From JANQHS01 sp965267505 (GTDB lineage: Bacteria > Bacteroidota > Bacteroidia > Cytophagales > CCMP332): a stretch of DNA of 64,000 bases. Of this stretch, positions 1-9,222 are shown in pieces. The DNA is taken from positions 2,728,001 to 2,792,000 of the forward strand of contig OZ254081.1 of NCBI GenBank assembly GCA_965267505.1. Direction: 5' to 3'. How positions within the stretch are numbered: the stretch's first letter is position 1; each line of letters starts with the position of its first letter. Below the pieces are notes generated by a model, which was not told the DNA's origin, searched no databases, and saw nothing but the letters and a program-made list of their open reading frames with translations. The translations under genes and the position numbers were made by a program.

Positions 1-335
1 AATCCCTCAAAAAAATCCCCTTTTTTGAAATGAGATTGCATTTGTTCTTTAATCTTGTCCCAGAAGTTGAATGCTACCTTGGCATTGATCCCCTGATCTC
101 CGAGGATCGCGAATTTGTGGGATTCATATGCCAGGTAAAAAAGCACTCCATTTCTATCCTTGGTTTTTTGCATGGAAAGATCAGAGAAAACCTTTGATGC
201 TCTGTCCAGAACTTCCCCTTTACATTTTCTTTCCAGGTGAATTCTTATCTCACCTGAGGTTTGCATCTCAGCTGATTTTATAGCGAGTTCTAAGCGTTTG
301 ATCTCGCCCTCGTGGAAAAGGTCTTGTTTACTCAA
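1..335 (-). CDS. TPM-domain (Psb32/MOLO-1-like) protein, C-terminus beyond window
   Basis: The N-terminal 111 residues are visible and run off the left edge. The sequence resembles TPM domains, with a GEIRIHLERKC strand after an initial helix and a later KDRNGVLFYLAYESHKFAIL segment. Such domains are found on membrane-associated proteins of poorly known role and are very often encoded next to LemA, as here. The start is inferred as TTG at 335, which overlaps the end of lemA, because an in-frame stop lies two codons upstream and no ATG is available nearby. A TGAGGTAG stretch just upstream could serve as ribosome binding site. Family assignment is from pattern recognition plus the lemA neighbour. 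Confidence 0.75.
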   Translation of the reverse strand, partial: MSKQDLFHEGEIKRLELAIKSAEMQTSGEIRIHLERKCKGEVLDRASKVFSDLSMQKTKDRNGVLFYLAYESHKFAILGDQGINAKVAFNFWDKIKEQMQSHFKKGDFFEG

Positions 336-927
336 AATCTACCTCAGGAGCTTCTTCAGCCCCTTCTTTTGCTTCAAAATAGGCTTTTTCCTCAAAGCCA
401 AATATTCCTGCGAATATGTTATTCGGAAAAAGTTTGATGTATTTATTGTACTCAACAATAACATCATTGAATCGGTTTCTCTCAGTTGAGATCCTGTTTT
501 CAGTACCTTCCAGCTCGGTAATAAGCATCTCGAATTGCATGTTTGCTTTAAGGTCCGGATATCTTTCAATGGTGGCGAGAAGTCTGGACAAAGCTCCTGT
601 CAATTGGGTTTGTGCGGCTGCAAACCTTTGCATGGATTGAGCATCAAGTTTGGAAGGATCAACTTTTATCTCTGTGCTGGTGGCCTTAGCTCTGGCTTCC
701 ACGACTCCAATAAGGGTTTCCTGCTCAAAATCCGCATAACCTTTAACTGTTTTAACAATATTAGGAATCAGGTCGGCTCTCCTTTGGTATTGGGTTTCAA
801 CCTTTGCCCAGGCTCTTACTGTTTCTTCTGACAAAGTCACCATTTGGTTGTATTTCCCTTTGAATGAGCCATAAAGGAACATTCCGAGTACAACCAAAAC
901 AATTATTATGATCCAGGATCTTTTCAC
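328..927 (-). CDS. lemA: LemA family protein
   Basis: A 199-residue protein of the usual LemA length. Residues 5-21 form one N-terminal membrane anchor. The rest is the helical LemA core, including a VETQYQRRADLIPNIV stretch at about 46-61 that is characteristic of the family. The molecular role of LemA proteins is not settled; in Bacteroidota they pair with TPM-domain proteins and probably act at the inner membrane. The start codon is GTG. The stop overlaps the TTG start of the downstream TPM gene, which indicates translational coupling. Confidence 0.92.
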   Translation of the reverse strand: MKRSWIIIIVLVVLGMFLYGSFKGKYNQMVTLSEETVRAWAKVETQYQRRADLIPNIVKTVKGYADFEQETLIGVVEARAKATSTEIKVDPSKLDAQSMQRFAAAQTQLTGALSRLLATIERYPDLKANMQFEMLITELEGTENRISTERNRFNDVIVEYNKYIKLFPNNIFAGIFGFEEKAYFEAKEGAEEAPEVDFE

Positions 928-981
928 TTTTTTTTATTTCAAATCTAAAAAAACAAACATGGGATGAGACTCGAAAATTCG

Positions 982-2214
982 TTAATGAAAGAAAATGTAT
1001 GCCACCACGATTGCCGCAACAATCCCTGCCAGGTCTGCCAATAAACCAGCCGTCATTGCGTATCTGGTATTCCTTATCCCGACACTACCAAAGTATACCG
1101 CTAAAACATAGAATGTAGTGTCAGTTGAACCTTGAAAAGTACTTGCAAGCCTTCCTGTAAAAGAGTCTGCTCCAAAGGTCTTCATGGCATCAATCATCAT
1201 ACCCCTGGATCCGCTTCCACTTAGGGGTTTCATCATAGCTGTTGGTAATGCGTCAACGAAATCAGTATTCATTCCCAGGAAGCCAATTGCAGCTCCTATT
1301 CCATTTGATAAGAGCTCCATTCCTCCGGCAGTTCTGAAAATTCCAATTGCAGCAAGTATGGCTACAAGGTAGGGTATGATCTTAACAGCCACCCCGAATC
1401 CTTCTTTTGCTCCCTCAATAAAAGATTCAAATGCGTTAATTCTCTTGTAAGCTGCAAAAGCAATAAAAAAGGCTACTATGGAAAATAGTATCAAATTACC
1501 TCCGAGAGAAGAGACCAATTGAAGTTCCTCTGAACTCATCAAAGTCAGAAAGTAAACAAGTATGCTAATTAATAAAGTGCTGCCAACCAGGGCACTTACT
1601 AGGAGTTTATCCAGAAGATTGATCTTTTGGAAAAAGGAGACTACCAAAAGACCAACTATGGTGGAAAAAAAGGTAGCTATGAGAATCGGAAGGAAGATAT
1701 CTGTTGGGTTGGCTGCACCCAATTGAGCTCTGTACACCATTACATTGACCGGTATAATCGTAAGGCCGGAAGTATTCAAAACCAGAAACATAATTTGAGA
1801 ATTACTAGCTCTTTCCTTAATTGGGTTCAGTTCCTGCAATTGCCCCATTGCCTTTAAGCCAATAGGGGTAGCTGCATTATCGAGCCCAAGCATATTGGCG
1901 GAGAAGTTCATCAGGATATTCCCTGTTACCGGATGATCTCTGGGGATCTCAGGGAAAATTCGGCTGAACAAAGGCGAAATAAGCTTAGCCATTTTCTGTA
2001 TCATTCCCGAGTCTTCTGCGATCTTCAAAAGACCCAGCCAAAATGCAAGTACTCCTGTTAGGCCCAGGGAGATCTCAAACCCTGTTTTTGAATAGGAGAA
2101 GAGAGAATTGACCAGTTCTGAAAAGATCTTTGTATCCCCGGACAGGACTAATTTGCCCAATGACAGGACAAAGGCTGATAGAAAAAAGAAAATCCAAATG
2201 TAGTTTAGAGCCAA
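982..2214 (-). CDS. SpmA/SpmB-type fused nucleoside-recognition (Gate) domain membrane protein
   Basis: A polytopic inner-membrane protein of 410 residues containing two Gate domains. The first half carries an SpmA-like motif (NMLGLDNAATPIGLKAM, about residues 108-124). The second half carries SpmB-like motifs: SGSGSRGMM, then FQGSTDTTFYVLAVYFGSVG, then TRYAMTAG. In sporulating Firmicutes SpmA and SpmB are separate and affect spore core dehydration. Fused forms are common in non-sporulating Bacteroidota, where the role is unknown and probably transport-related. The start used is TTG; no ATG precedes the first membrane helix, so the exact start is uncertain. Transcribed divergently from the methyltransferase at 2249. 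Confidence 0.88.
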   Translation of the reverse strand: MALNYIWIFFFLSAFVLSLGKLVLSGDTKIFSELVNSLFSYSKTGFEISLGLTGVLAFWLGLLKIAEDSGMIQKMAKLISPLFSRIFPEIPRDHPVTGNILMNFSANMLGLDNAATPIGLKAMGQLQELNPIKERASNSQIMFLVLNTSGLTIIPVNVMVYRAQLGAANPTDIFLPILIATFFSTIVGLLVVSFFQKINLLDKLLVSALVGSTLLISILVYFLTLMSSEELQLVSSLGGNLILFSIVAFFIAFAAYKRINAFESFIEGAKEGFGVAVKIIPYLVAILAAIGIFRTAGGMELLSNGIGAAIGFLGMNTDFVDALPTAMMKPLSGSGSRGMMIDAMKTFGADSFTGRLASTFQGSTDTTFYVLAVYFGSVGIRNTRYAMTAGLLADLAGIVAAIVVAYIFFH

Positions 2215-2248
2215 GGAGATCAGAATTCTGTTCCCAAAGTAATCATTT

Positions 2249-2836
2249 ATGGAAATTTCCCTTGACAGTAAATATTGGGATTCCCGGTATCGGGATAATC
2301 AAACCGGCTGGGATATAGGTTATCCATCCCCACCATTGATCGAATATGTTGAAAAGCATGCGGACAAGCATTCAGAGATATTAATTCCAGGAGGAGGCAA
2401 TGCTTATGAAGCCTCTTATCTCTTTGAAAAGGGATATCAGAATATCAGCGTCTTGGATCTCTCAAAGAAACCCTTGGTAAAATTCTCTAAGTCGAATCCT
2501 CAATTTCCTCCAAATCAACTTATTCATGCTGATTTTTTTGACCATAAGGGACTCTATGATCTGATCTTAGAGCAGACTTTCTTTTGTGCTCTCCATCCTT
2601 CTTTGAGGGATGCTTATGTTTCAAAAATGGTAGAGTTGCTGAAGCCAGACGCCAGACTTGTGGGAGTTTTATTTGATGATCCGCTTTTTGATGACCACCC
2701 TCCCTTTGGAGGAAATGAAAAGGTTTATCGTGAGATATATGGGAAAGGTTTGGTAATGCATAAAATGGAAAGATGCATGAATTCAATTGACCCGCGGACT
2801 GGAAGGGAGTTATTTTTCATCGCTTCAAAGTCATAA
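2249..2836 (+). CDS. TPMT-family class I SAM-dependent methyltransferase
   Basis: A 195-residue protein resembling thiopurine S-methyltransferases and their bacterial relatives. The N-terminal YWDSRYRDNQTGWDIGYPSPPL element (WxxRY...TGWD) is the family hallmark. It is followed by a SAM-binding loop ILIPGGGNAYEA at about 44-55 and the EQTFFCALHPSLRDAYV segment near 107-123. Likely substrates are thiols, halides or metalloid ions, but none can be chosen from sequence. Seven bases separate its stop from the ATG of the following MFS transporter, so the two are probably co-transcribed. Confidence 0.85.
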   Translation: MEISLDSKYWDSRYRDNQTGWDIGYPSPPLIEYVEKHADKHSEILIPGGGNAYEASYLFEKGYQNISVLDLSKKPLVKFSKSNPQFPPNQLIHADFFDHKGLYDLILEQTFFCALHPSLRDAYVSKMVELLKPDARLVGVLFDDPLFDDHPPFGGNEKVYREIYGKGLVMHKMERCMNSIDPRTGRELFFIASKS

Positions 2837-2843
2837 GATCCGG

Positions 2844-4085
2844 ATGAAAGGGAAAAACTATTTGAAGTTTGCTGCTTTGATGTTAGCGGGAGAGACTGTT
2901 TTCCTTCTCCCTTTTGTGGTTGCCAGGATCTTTAGGCCCAGCTATTTGGAAGTTTTTCAGATAAGCAATTTTGAACTGGGATCCGCCTTTTCTGTTTACG
3001 GGGTCATTGCTTTTGTTTCCTATTTTTTTGGTGGGCCCATAGCTGATCGGTTCAAACCGAAAGCATTGATTAGCATTTCACTTTTCCTTACCTCCGTGGC
3101 CGGTATTTGGTTAGGCTTGATCCCATCGCTTGAGATTTTGGTTGTGCTTTATGGCTTTTGGGGATTTTCAACCATACTGCTTTTTTGGTCCGCCTGGATC
3201 AAGGCAACCAGAGTTCTTGGAGACCGTGACAATCAGGGAAAAGCATTTGGTTCAGTAGATGCAGGAAGGGGACTCTTGGCCGCATTAATAGCTCTTGGAG
3301 CTGTTTTCCTATTTGATCTTTTTCTACCTGAAAAAGCGAACTCCGATCCTATTGAGATCAAAAACGCCCTAAAAGGAATCATCTGGTTCTTCTCTGCTTT
3401 TACCCTTGGAGTTGGGCTTCTGGTTCTTTTGATCTTTAGTTCCGAGGAATTAGAAACAGGGGAAAAAAGTCCTCAAATGAGTTTAGCCGGAATAAAGGAG
3501 GTTATTAGAATGCCAAGTATTTGGATCCAGGGGTTCATAATTATTTGCGCCTATGTTGGTTATAAAAGCACCGACGATATTTCCCTCTATGGTTCGGATG
3601 TTTTTGGTCTGAATGAGGTGGGCTCAGCGGGCCTGGCAACCTTGAGTTTTTGGGTAAGGCCTTTTGCAGCTTTTGGGGCAGGTATGCTTGGCGATAGGTT
3701 CGGCAATTCGAAGATGCTCTCATTGAGCTTTTTTCTGTTGGTTCTTTTCAGTTTATTGATGGGTTCTGGCTGGTTGGTGGGTTCCGGAATGTCTGTCATT
3801 TTTTTAGTTATTGCCGGTACAAGTGCGGCTATTTATGCATTAAGGGGATTGTATTTTGCCGTTTTTGAGGAGTCTAAGGTTCCTCTCGGTGTTACGGGCA
3901 GCGCGGTGGGACTGGTGAGTCTCCTTGGCTATACCCCGGATATCTTCTTTGGCCCCTTAATGGGTTTTGTTCTGGACAATTCTCCAGGAAGGGAGGGGCA
4001 TGAGAATCTTTTTGTTGTATTGGCAATCTTTGCGGCTTTCGGATTTCTGGCTTCGCTGCTGTTCCAAAAACTCACCAGGGTTTAG
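2844..4085 (+). CDS. MFS transporter
   Basis: A 413-residue, roughly 12-helix permease of the major facilitator superfamily. The loop between helices 2 and 3 reads GGPIADRFKPKALI, the family signature G-x3-D-x2-x-x-(K/R). A similar loop, GMLGDRFGNSKML, follows helix 8. The reading frame stays open to 2787, but the ATG at 2844 is preferred because it starts directly before the first helix and avoids a 50-base overlap with the upstream gene. Substrate is unknown. Its position behind the methyltransferase suggests one unit. Confidence 0.85.
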   Translation: MKGKNYLKFAALMLAGETVFLLPFVVARIFRPSYLEVFQISNFELGSAFSVYGVIAFVSYFFGGPIADRFKPKALISISLFLTSVAGIWLGLIPSLEILVVLYGFWGFSTILLFWSAWIKATRVLGDRDNQGKAFGSVDAGRGLLAALIALGAVFLFDLFLPEKANSDPIEIKNALKGIIWFFSAFTLGVGLLVLLIFSSEELETGEKSPQMSLAGIKEVIRMPSIWIQGFIIICAYVGYKSTDDISLYGSDVFGLNEVGSAGLATLSFWVRPFAAFGAGMLGDRFGNSKMLSLSFFLLVLFSLLMGSGWLVGSGMSVIFLVIAGTSAAIYALRGLYFAVFEESKVPLGVTGSAVGLVSLLGYTPDIFFGPLMGFVLDNSPGREGHENLFVVLAIFAAFGFLASLLFQKLTRV

Positions 4086-4100
4086 GATACAAAAACCACC

Positions 4101-4937
4101 TCAACCTTTCTTTTTTAAGTTCAAATGGATCATGAAACCCATTCTTCGGGAAAGCCAGGAATGAATTGTCTTTGGAATGGGAAAAGGAAGAGATCTTGCT
4201 GGAAAAAAATTCAAAAAAACTTTTTCAACCTCGAAATAAGGAGAGCACATTTCAATGAATTCTTTTTTTGAGTAGCATTTACCAATTGGGTTCTTGTCCC
4301 CATCATACAATCGAGTGATCTCATTCACATCGTTTTGAGCAAATATGCTTTCTCTTCCCCTTCCTTTTAACCGTGCTCCAAGGGAAAACAACATTTTACC
4401 AACGGGCCGTAAGAGGTTCCAGTTTCTAATGAATATGTTTTTATAATACACCGAAAGGAAAGCAGTTCCACCAGGCTTTAAAACTCTTGCAATTTCTTTC
4501 ACACATGCCTCAGTATTTGGTGTGTGGTGGATAACTCCCTGGCAATTAATATGATTAAAAGTCGAGTCCTCATATTCAAGAGCCTCAGCATTTTGAATTG
4601 AAAGATTTGCTTTGAGTTTATATTGATCTAATCTCTTTTGTGTGATTTTGATCGCATTTTGTGTGAGATCCCCGGCATAAAGTTCTACTTGTGGTAGCCG
4701 GTTTTTCAATTCAATCACCCAGAATCCAACGCCACATCCTAAGTCCAAAGCTCTATCAGCCTCATTTAGCTTGGGAATAAGAAGATCTGAAGGAAATTTT
4801 CCAGCAAATACATCATCGTAGTATACTCTTTTATGCTCCTTGAAAAATTCTAATGACCCAGGTTCGAATTCTGATTCCCCCGAGAAAAGAGGATTATTCT
4901 CCCAAAAATCCCTTACCTCATTAATTGATTGTCCCAT
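4101..4937 (-). CDS. class I SAM-dependent methyltransferase (UbiE/Methyltransf_11 type)
   Basis: A 278-residue methyltransferase. Motif I is LDLGCGVGFW at about residues 64-73, followed by an acidic residue in YAGDLTQNAI, and the motif IV/post-II region is NHINCQGVIHHTPNTEACV, then EIARVLKPGGTAFLSVYYKN. These match small-molecule C- or O-methyltransferases; the substrate is unknown. The frame extends upstream to a TTG at 4955, but the ATG at 4937 (MGQSINEVRDFW) is the better start. It faces the exporter operon divergently across about 170 bases, and no functional link to it is visible. Confidence 0.85.
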   Translation of the reverse strand: MGQSINEVRDFWENNPLFSGESEFEPGSLEFFKEHKRVYYDDVFAGKFPSDLLIPKLNEADRALDLGCGVGFWVIELKNRLPQVELYAGDLTQNAIKITQKRLDQYKLKANLSIQNAEALEYEDSTFNHINCQGVIHHTPNTEACVKEIARVLKPGGTAFLSVYYKNIFIRNWNLLRPVGKMLFSLGARLKGRGRESIFAQNDVNEITRLYDGDKNPIGKCYSKKEFIEMCSPYFEVEKVFLNFFPARSLPFPIPKTIHSWLSRRMGFMIHLNLKKKG

Positions 4938-5058
4938 TCTTAATAATTGTGGCAAACATCAACATTAGCGATTTCAATCTCAAATATTTTGAAGGAAACT
5001 GAAAGGGTCTCAATGACTAAAAAAATGAAACCATTTAAACCTTTTTTCGATAGACTTG

Positions 5059-5091
5059 TTTGCAATAATGAAAGTAATACTATTATCTTTG
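5059..5091 (+). promoter_or_regulatory. putative Bacteroidota promoter of the TetR/exporter operon
   Basis: TTTG at 5059-5062 and TATCTTTG at 5084-5091 match the -33 and -7 elements (TTTG, TAnnTTTG), with a 21-base spacer, slightly longer than ideal. The ATG of the TetR gene follows 18 bases after the -7 element. Inferred from pattern only. Confidence 0.5.
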
Positions 5092-5109
5092 TAACTGATA
5101 GTTTTTTAA

Positions 5110-5796
5110 ATGCATAATTTACTTCCAAAAATATCGATACAGGTAAATCCTAATATTTACCTAAAAGATCCTGAGTCAAGTGATCTTGGAAGGAAGATCA
5201 TATCGGGAAGTATTGATCTCATTGATGATATGGGCTTCAATGCTTTTACCTTTAGGAAACTAGCTTCTAAGATCGAAACCACTGAAGCATCGATCTACAG
5301 GTATTTCGAAAGCAAGCATAAGCTACTCCTTTATTTAACTGCATGGTATTGGGCCTGGATGGAATACCGATTAGTATTCTCCATTTCCAACATTTCTGAC
5401 CCTGCTGATAGATTAGGAATTGCAATCGACCTTCTTACAGTGATCAATGAGGATTCGGAAGATTGGTTTAATCGCTTTGAAGAATCAAAACTGAATAGAA
5501 TAATTTACAATGAGTCTTCAAAGGTCTACCTGACCAAAGAAGTGGATGTGGAGAATAAGGAAGGTGTTTTTCTTGGGTATAAGGAATTGGTAGGAAGAAT
5601 TAGTGAAATAATTCTTGAGATCAATCCAAACTTTAAATACCCACACATGTTGGTCTCTACCATGATAGAGGGATCCCACCAGCAAAGATTCTTTGCCCAG
5701 CATCTGCCAAGACTTACAGACAATATAAAGGGTGAAGACTCGATCAACTGTTTTTATAAACAGATGGTTTTTGAACTTATTGAACCTAAAGGATGA
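5110..5796 (+). CDS. TetR/AcrR family transcriptional regulator of exporter operon
   Basis: A 228-residue protein with an N-terminal helix-turn-helix at about residues 27-75: IDLIDDMGFNAFTFRKLASK, then TEASIYRYFESKHKLLLYL. The remaining alpha-helical part would be the ligand-binding and dimerisation domain. It is the first gene of an operon that continues through the small membrane protein, ABC transporter, HlyD adaptor and TolC-like protein, so it probably represses that exporter until a substrate is sensed. Its stop overlaps the next start (ATGA). No obvious palindromic operator was found upstream. Confidence 0.87.
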   Translation: MHNLLPKISIQVNPNIYLKDPESSDLGRKIISGSIDLIDDMGFNAFTFRKLASKIETTEASIYRYFESKHKLLLYLTAWYWAWMEYRLVFSISNISDPADRLGIAIDLLTVINEDSEDWFNRFEESKLNRIIYNESSKVYLTKEVDVENKEGVFLGYKELVGRISEIILEINPNFKYPHMLVSTMIEGSHQQRFFAQHLPRLTDNIKGEDSINCFYKQMVFELIEPKG

Positions 5797-6119
5797 GGAT
5801 GATGAAAACCAGAACAATAGCAATTCTTGTCCGCTTTTTGGCAATAGGGATCATCGCCGGGATCCTTGCTCCTCAAATTCAGTTGATTCCAAATCCCGGG
5901 AAGGGGATGGACCTAGTAGTTGAGTTTGAGCAGAATCAAGAGGAAGAAGAAACTAGATCTCCTGGTTCAGATAAGAAACTTGAGAACAAGGAAGTCCAAG
6001 TTCAGGACCCACTTGAAAAAGTTTATGTTGGCAAATCCCAGATGATTATTGGCTCACTACTTTCAAAATCCTGGGCTAGCCCTTTGTTGGAGCTTCATTC
6101 GCCACCGCCGGAGGTATAG
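5793..6119 (+). CDS. small single-pass membrane protein of exporter operon, unknown function
   Basis: A 108-residue protein with an N-terminal hydrophobic segment (about residues 8-27, AILVRFLAIGIIAGILA). An acidic, low-complexity stretch follows (EFEQNQEEEETRSPGSDKKL), ending in PPPEV. I do not recognise a family. It overlaps the TetR stop by four bases and precedes the ABC gene by 57 bases. The true start may be 5793, 5799 or 5802, all ATG. By position it may be an accessory or regulatory part of the exporter, or it may not be expressed. Confidence 0.55.
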   Translation: MRMMKTRTIAILVRFLAIGIIAGILAPQIQLIPNPGKGMDLVVEFEQNQEEEETRSPGSDKKLENKEVQVQDPLEKVYVGKSQMIIGSLLSKSWASPLLELHSPPPEV

Positions 6120-6176
6120 GCAATTATTTCCTAAAGCTTATTCCCAGGTCCTGAAGGCCTAAAAAAACACAAAAAC

Positions 6177-7832
6177 ATGAATTCGAATAATGAAACTTTG
6201 ACTCCAAATCAGAGATTTTGGAGGCTCCTGAAACCTGATCAGGCTGAGATCAGAAACGTACTTATTTATGCCCTTTTTAATGGATTGGTGACTCTATCAC
6301 TTCCTCTGGGTATTCAATCAATTGTCAACCTTATTCAAGGTGGACAAGTGAGTACTTCTTGGATAGTTCTTGTGATCTTGGTGGTAATTGGACTTGCCCT
6401 GGCAGGGATTCTACAGGTCTTTCAGTTGCGTATAACTGAGGATCTTCAACAGAAGATATTTACCCGCTCATCTTTTGAGTTTGCTTACAGAATTCCCCGG
6501 ATCAAAATGGAGGCGATATACAAGTATTATGCCCCTGAATTGATCAATAGGTTTTTTGATACCATGTCAGTTCAAAAGGGCCTTTCAAAGATACTGGTAG
6601 ACTTTTCTGTTGCTAGTTTGCAGGTGATCTTTGGATTGCTTCTTCTTTCTTTTTATCACCCGTTCTTTATTGCCTTTAGCTTCATATTGGTTCTTTTGAT
6701 CCTTGTGATCTTCCGCCTGACCTCGAAAAGGGGACTTGATACCAGCCTTGAAGAATCCAAATACAAATACCAGGTAGCTCATTGGCTTGAAGAACTGGGC
6801 AGAACTGCCAACACTTTTAAGCTGGCTGGTAAGTCAAGTTTGCCCCTTTCAAAAACAGATCAGGTGGTCAATAAATACATTGATGCCAGGGAAAGCCATT
6901 TCCAGATCCTGGTTCAGCAATACTCTTTAATGGTTGTTTTCAAGGTTTTAGTAGGTTTTGGGCTTCTGGCTATTGGTGGGTTTTTGGTCATTGAGCAGTT
7001 GATGAATATTGGTCAATTCGTTGCAGCTGAAATCATTATCCTACTCGTCATCAACTCGGTAGAAAAACTGGTTCTAAGTCTTGATACTATTTACGACGTT
7101 TTTACAGCTCTTGAAAAGATCGGGCAGGTAACTGACCTTGAATTGGAAAAATCGGGAGGCATGAAGCCTTCGGAATCAGAAAAAGGAATGGAAGTGGAAT
7201 TTAAGAATGTCACGTTCAGGTATCCAAATACAGAACATTCCATCCTTCAAAACTTTAGTGCCAAGATTGATCCAGGCAAGAAAGTTATTATCAACGGTTT
7301 AGACGGATCAGGAAAGACGACCATCTTGAATCTTGTTGCAGGTCTTTATGATATTCAGGATGGAAGTATTTCTTATGATGGGAACCCCAAGGGTAGTCTG
7401 TGTCTTGAAACTCTTAGGTCCTCAATTGGAGATGCTATGGGAACAGTTCAATTATTTGAAGGAACCATCCATGAAAACATTGCTGCGGGGAGGGAAAGAG
7501 CTGGCCTTCCAAATATTGAATGGGCTCTTGAAAATCTCTTTTTAAAGGATTTTGTTAAATCGCTTCCGAATGGGCTAGAGACCAAGATCCTTCCATTTGG
7601 GGATAATCTTCCAAAAGGAGTGGTCCAAAAATTGATTCTTGCAAGAGCGATCGCGGACAAGCCCAATTTGCTCCTGTTGGATGAAACTTTTACTTATATC
7701 GACCCACAGGAGAAGACGGCAATTTTGGATTTTCTATTAGATGAAAAAAATTCATGGACCTTGGTCTGTGTTTCAGAAGATCCTGCGGTAAAAGCAAAAT
7801 TTCCCAATTCCATTGATCTAGAAAAAGCCTAA
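6177..7832 (+). CDS. ABC transporter, fused permease/ATPase, type I exporter-like with eroded motifs
   Basis: A 551-residue half-transporter. The N-terminal part (about 1-320) is an ABC_membrane domain with about six helices and lacks an N-terminal C39 peptidase. The nucleotide-binding domain has an intact Walker A, GLDGSGKT, at about 374-381, and Walker B LLLLDE at about 498-503. The signature loop reads LPKGVVQKL instead of LSGGQ, and the usual switch histidine after Walker B is absent (VCVSEDPAV). It lies in an operon with HlyD and TolC-like genes, so it probably energises a tripartite export channel. The unusual motifs suggest reduced or atypical ATP hydrolysis. Confidence 0.88.
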   Translation: MNSNNETLTPNQRFWRLLKPDQAEIRNVLIYALFNGLVTLSLPLGIQSIVNLIQGGQVSTSWIVLVILVVIGLALAGILQVFQLRITEDLQQKIFTRSSFEFAYRIPRIKMEAIYKYYAPELINRFFDTMSVQKGLSKILVDFSVASLQVIFGLLLLSFYHPFFIAFSFILVLLILVIFRLTSKRGLDTSLEESKYKYQVAHWLEELGRTANTFKLAGKSSLPLSKTDQVVNKYIDARESHFQILVQQYSLMVVFKVLVGFGLLAIGGFLVIEQLMNIGQFVAAEIIILLVINSVEKLVLSLDTIYDVFTALEKIGQVTDLELEKSGGMKPSESEKGMEVEFKNVTFRYPNTEHSILQNFSAKIDPGKKVIINGLDGSGKTTILNLVAGLYDIQDGSISYDGNPKGSLCLETLRSSIGDAMGTVQLFEGTIHENIAAGRERAGLPNIEWALENLFLKDFVKSLPNGLETKILPFGDNLPKGVVQKLILARAIADKPNLLLLDETFTYIDPQEKTAILDFLLDEKNSWTLVCVSEDPAVKAKFPNSIDLEKA

Positions 7833-7857
7833 ATAGAAATCCCTAAACTCCTCAGGT

Positions 7858-9222
7858 ATGTTAAATATTTCAAAAAATAGCATTAGAGAAAACTTCAAGG
7901 ATGAAGGATTTTCATCTCTAAAAAAGGTTGAAAGTCGCAAATCGGGTAGGGTAGCTATAAAGGTACTGACGTGGGGATTTGGATTGTGTATGATCCTGAT
8001 GTTTGTTCCATGGACACAGAACATCTGGTCCCGTGGTAATGTAACTGCTCTTAGGCCAGATCAACGACCCCAAACCATTCATTCGGTTATTGCTGGAAGG
8101 GTAGAAAAATGGTTTATCCAGGAAGGCGATCTTGTTCAAAAAGGAGATACTATTCTCTTTATTTCGGAGATCAAGGATGAATACTTTGATCCCCAACTTT
8201 TAAGCAGAACCCAGGAACAATTGACGGCTAAAGAAATGACCGTAAACTCCTATATGGAAAAGGTCAAGGCCTTAGATAGCCAAATTGATGCCCTGGTAGA
8301 AACCAGTAAGCTTAAGTTTCAACAGGCTGAAAACAAAGTTTTGCAAGGGAAATTGAAGGTAAAAAGTGATAGCATTGACCTAGTAGCTGCAGAGTTGAAC
8401 TACAAGATTGCTGAAGAGCAATATTTAAGGATGAAGAATCTTTATGACAAGGGTTTAAAATCTCTTACTGACCTGGAAAATCGAAGATTGACTTTCCAGA
8501 AATCTGAAGCCGATATGATAGCTGCTAAGAATGACCTTTTGACAAGCCAGAATGAGGTGATAAACGCGCAGGTTGAAATGACTTCTATTAGGGCTCAGTA
8601 TCGTGACGAAATCTCCAAGGCAGAATCCGAGAAATATACCGCCTTATCAAATATGTATGATGCTGAGGCTGTTGTGACAAAACTACAGAACCAGTACATG
8701 AACTATTCCATTCGTACAGGATTGTATTATATCACTGCTCCCCAGGATGGATATATTACTAAGGCTATTCAAACTGGTCTAGGAGAGACCATAAAGGAGG
8801 GAGCAGAGATTATAAGTATTATGCCCGCAAACTATGATTTAGCAGTTGAGATGTATGTCAGACCCATGGATCTGCCCTTGATCCAAAAGGGTCAAAAGGT
8901 TAGGATACAATTTGATGGATGGCCGGCAATAGTCTTCTCGGGTTGGCCTAATACCAGTTTTGGAACCTATGGTGGACAGGTTTTTGCAATCGACAACTTC
9001 ATAAGTGAGAATGGTTTATTTAGGATATTGGTATCCAAAGACCCGGACGAGGTTCCTTGGCCTCAAGCCTTAAGAGTTGGAGGTGGAACGGTTAATATGC
9101 TTTTATTGAAGGATGTTCCAATTTGGTACGAATTATGGAGGCAAATCAATGGCTTTCCTCCTGATTTTTATTCAGCCAATCTTCAAGGAAGTGCGGTGAA
9201 TTCAAAAGAAAAAAATGAATAA
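7858..9222 (+). CDS. HlyD family periplasmic adaptor (membrane fusion protein)
   Basis: A 454-residue adaptor. One inner-membrane helix lies at about residues 38-55 after a short cytoplasmic tail. A biotinyl-lipoyl-like half-motif follows (VIAGRVEKWFIQEGDLVQKG, about 77-96). A long alpha-helical hairpin extends over about 110-290, and a second lipoyl half comes after it (ITAPQDGYITKAIQTGLGE), then a beta-barrel region. It would bridge the ABC transporter in the inner membrane and the outer-membrane channel. It overlaps the next gene by eight bases, so stoichiometric translation with the channel is likely. Confidence 0.92.
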   Translation: MLNISKNSIRENFKDEGFSSLKKVESRKSGRVAIKVLTWGFGLCMILMFVPWTQNIWSRGNVTALRPDQRPQTIHSVIAGRVEKWFIQEGDLVQKGDTILFISEIKDEYFDPQLLSRTQEQLTAKEMTVNSYMEKVKALDSQIDALVETSKLKFQQAENKVLQGKLKVKSDSIDLVAAELNYKIAEEQYLRMKNLYDKGLKSLTDLENRRLTFQKSEADMIAAKNDLLTSQNEVINAQVEMTSIRAQYRDEISKAESEKYTALSNMYDAEAVVTKLQNQYMNYSIRTGLYYITAPQDGYITKAIQTGLGETIKEGAEIISIMPANYDLAVEMYVRPMDLPLIQKGQKVRIQFDGWPAIVFSGWPNTSFGTYGGQVFAIDNFISENGLFRILVSKDPDEVPWPQALRVGGGTVNMLLLKDVPIWYELWRQINGFPPDFYSANLQGSAVNSKEKNE

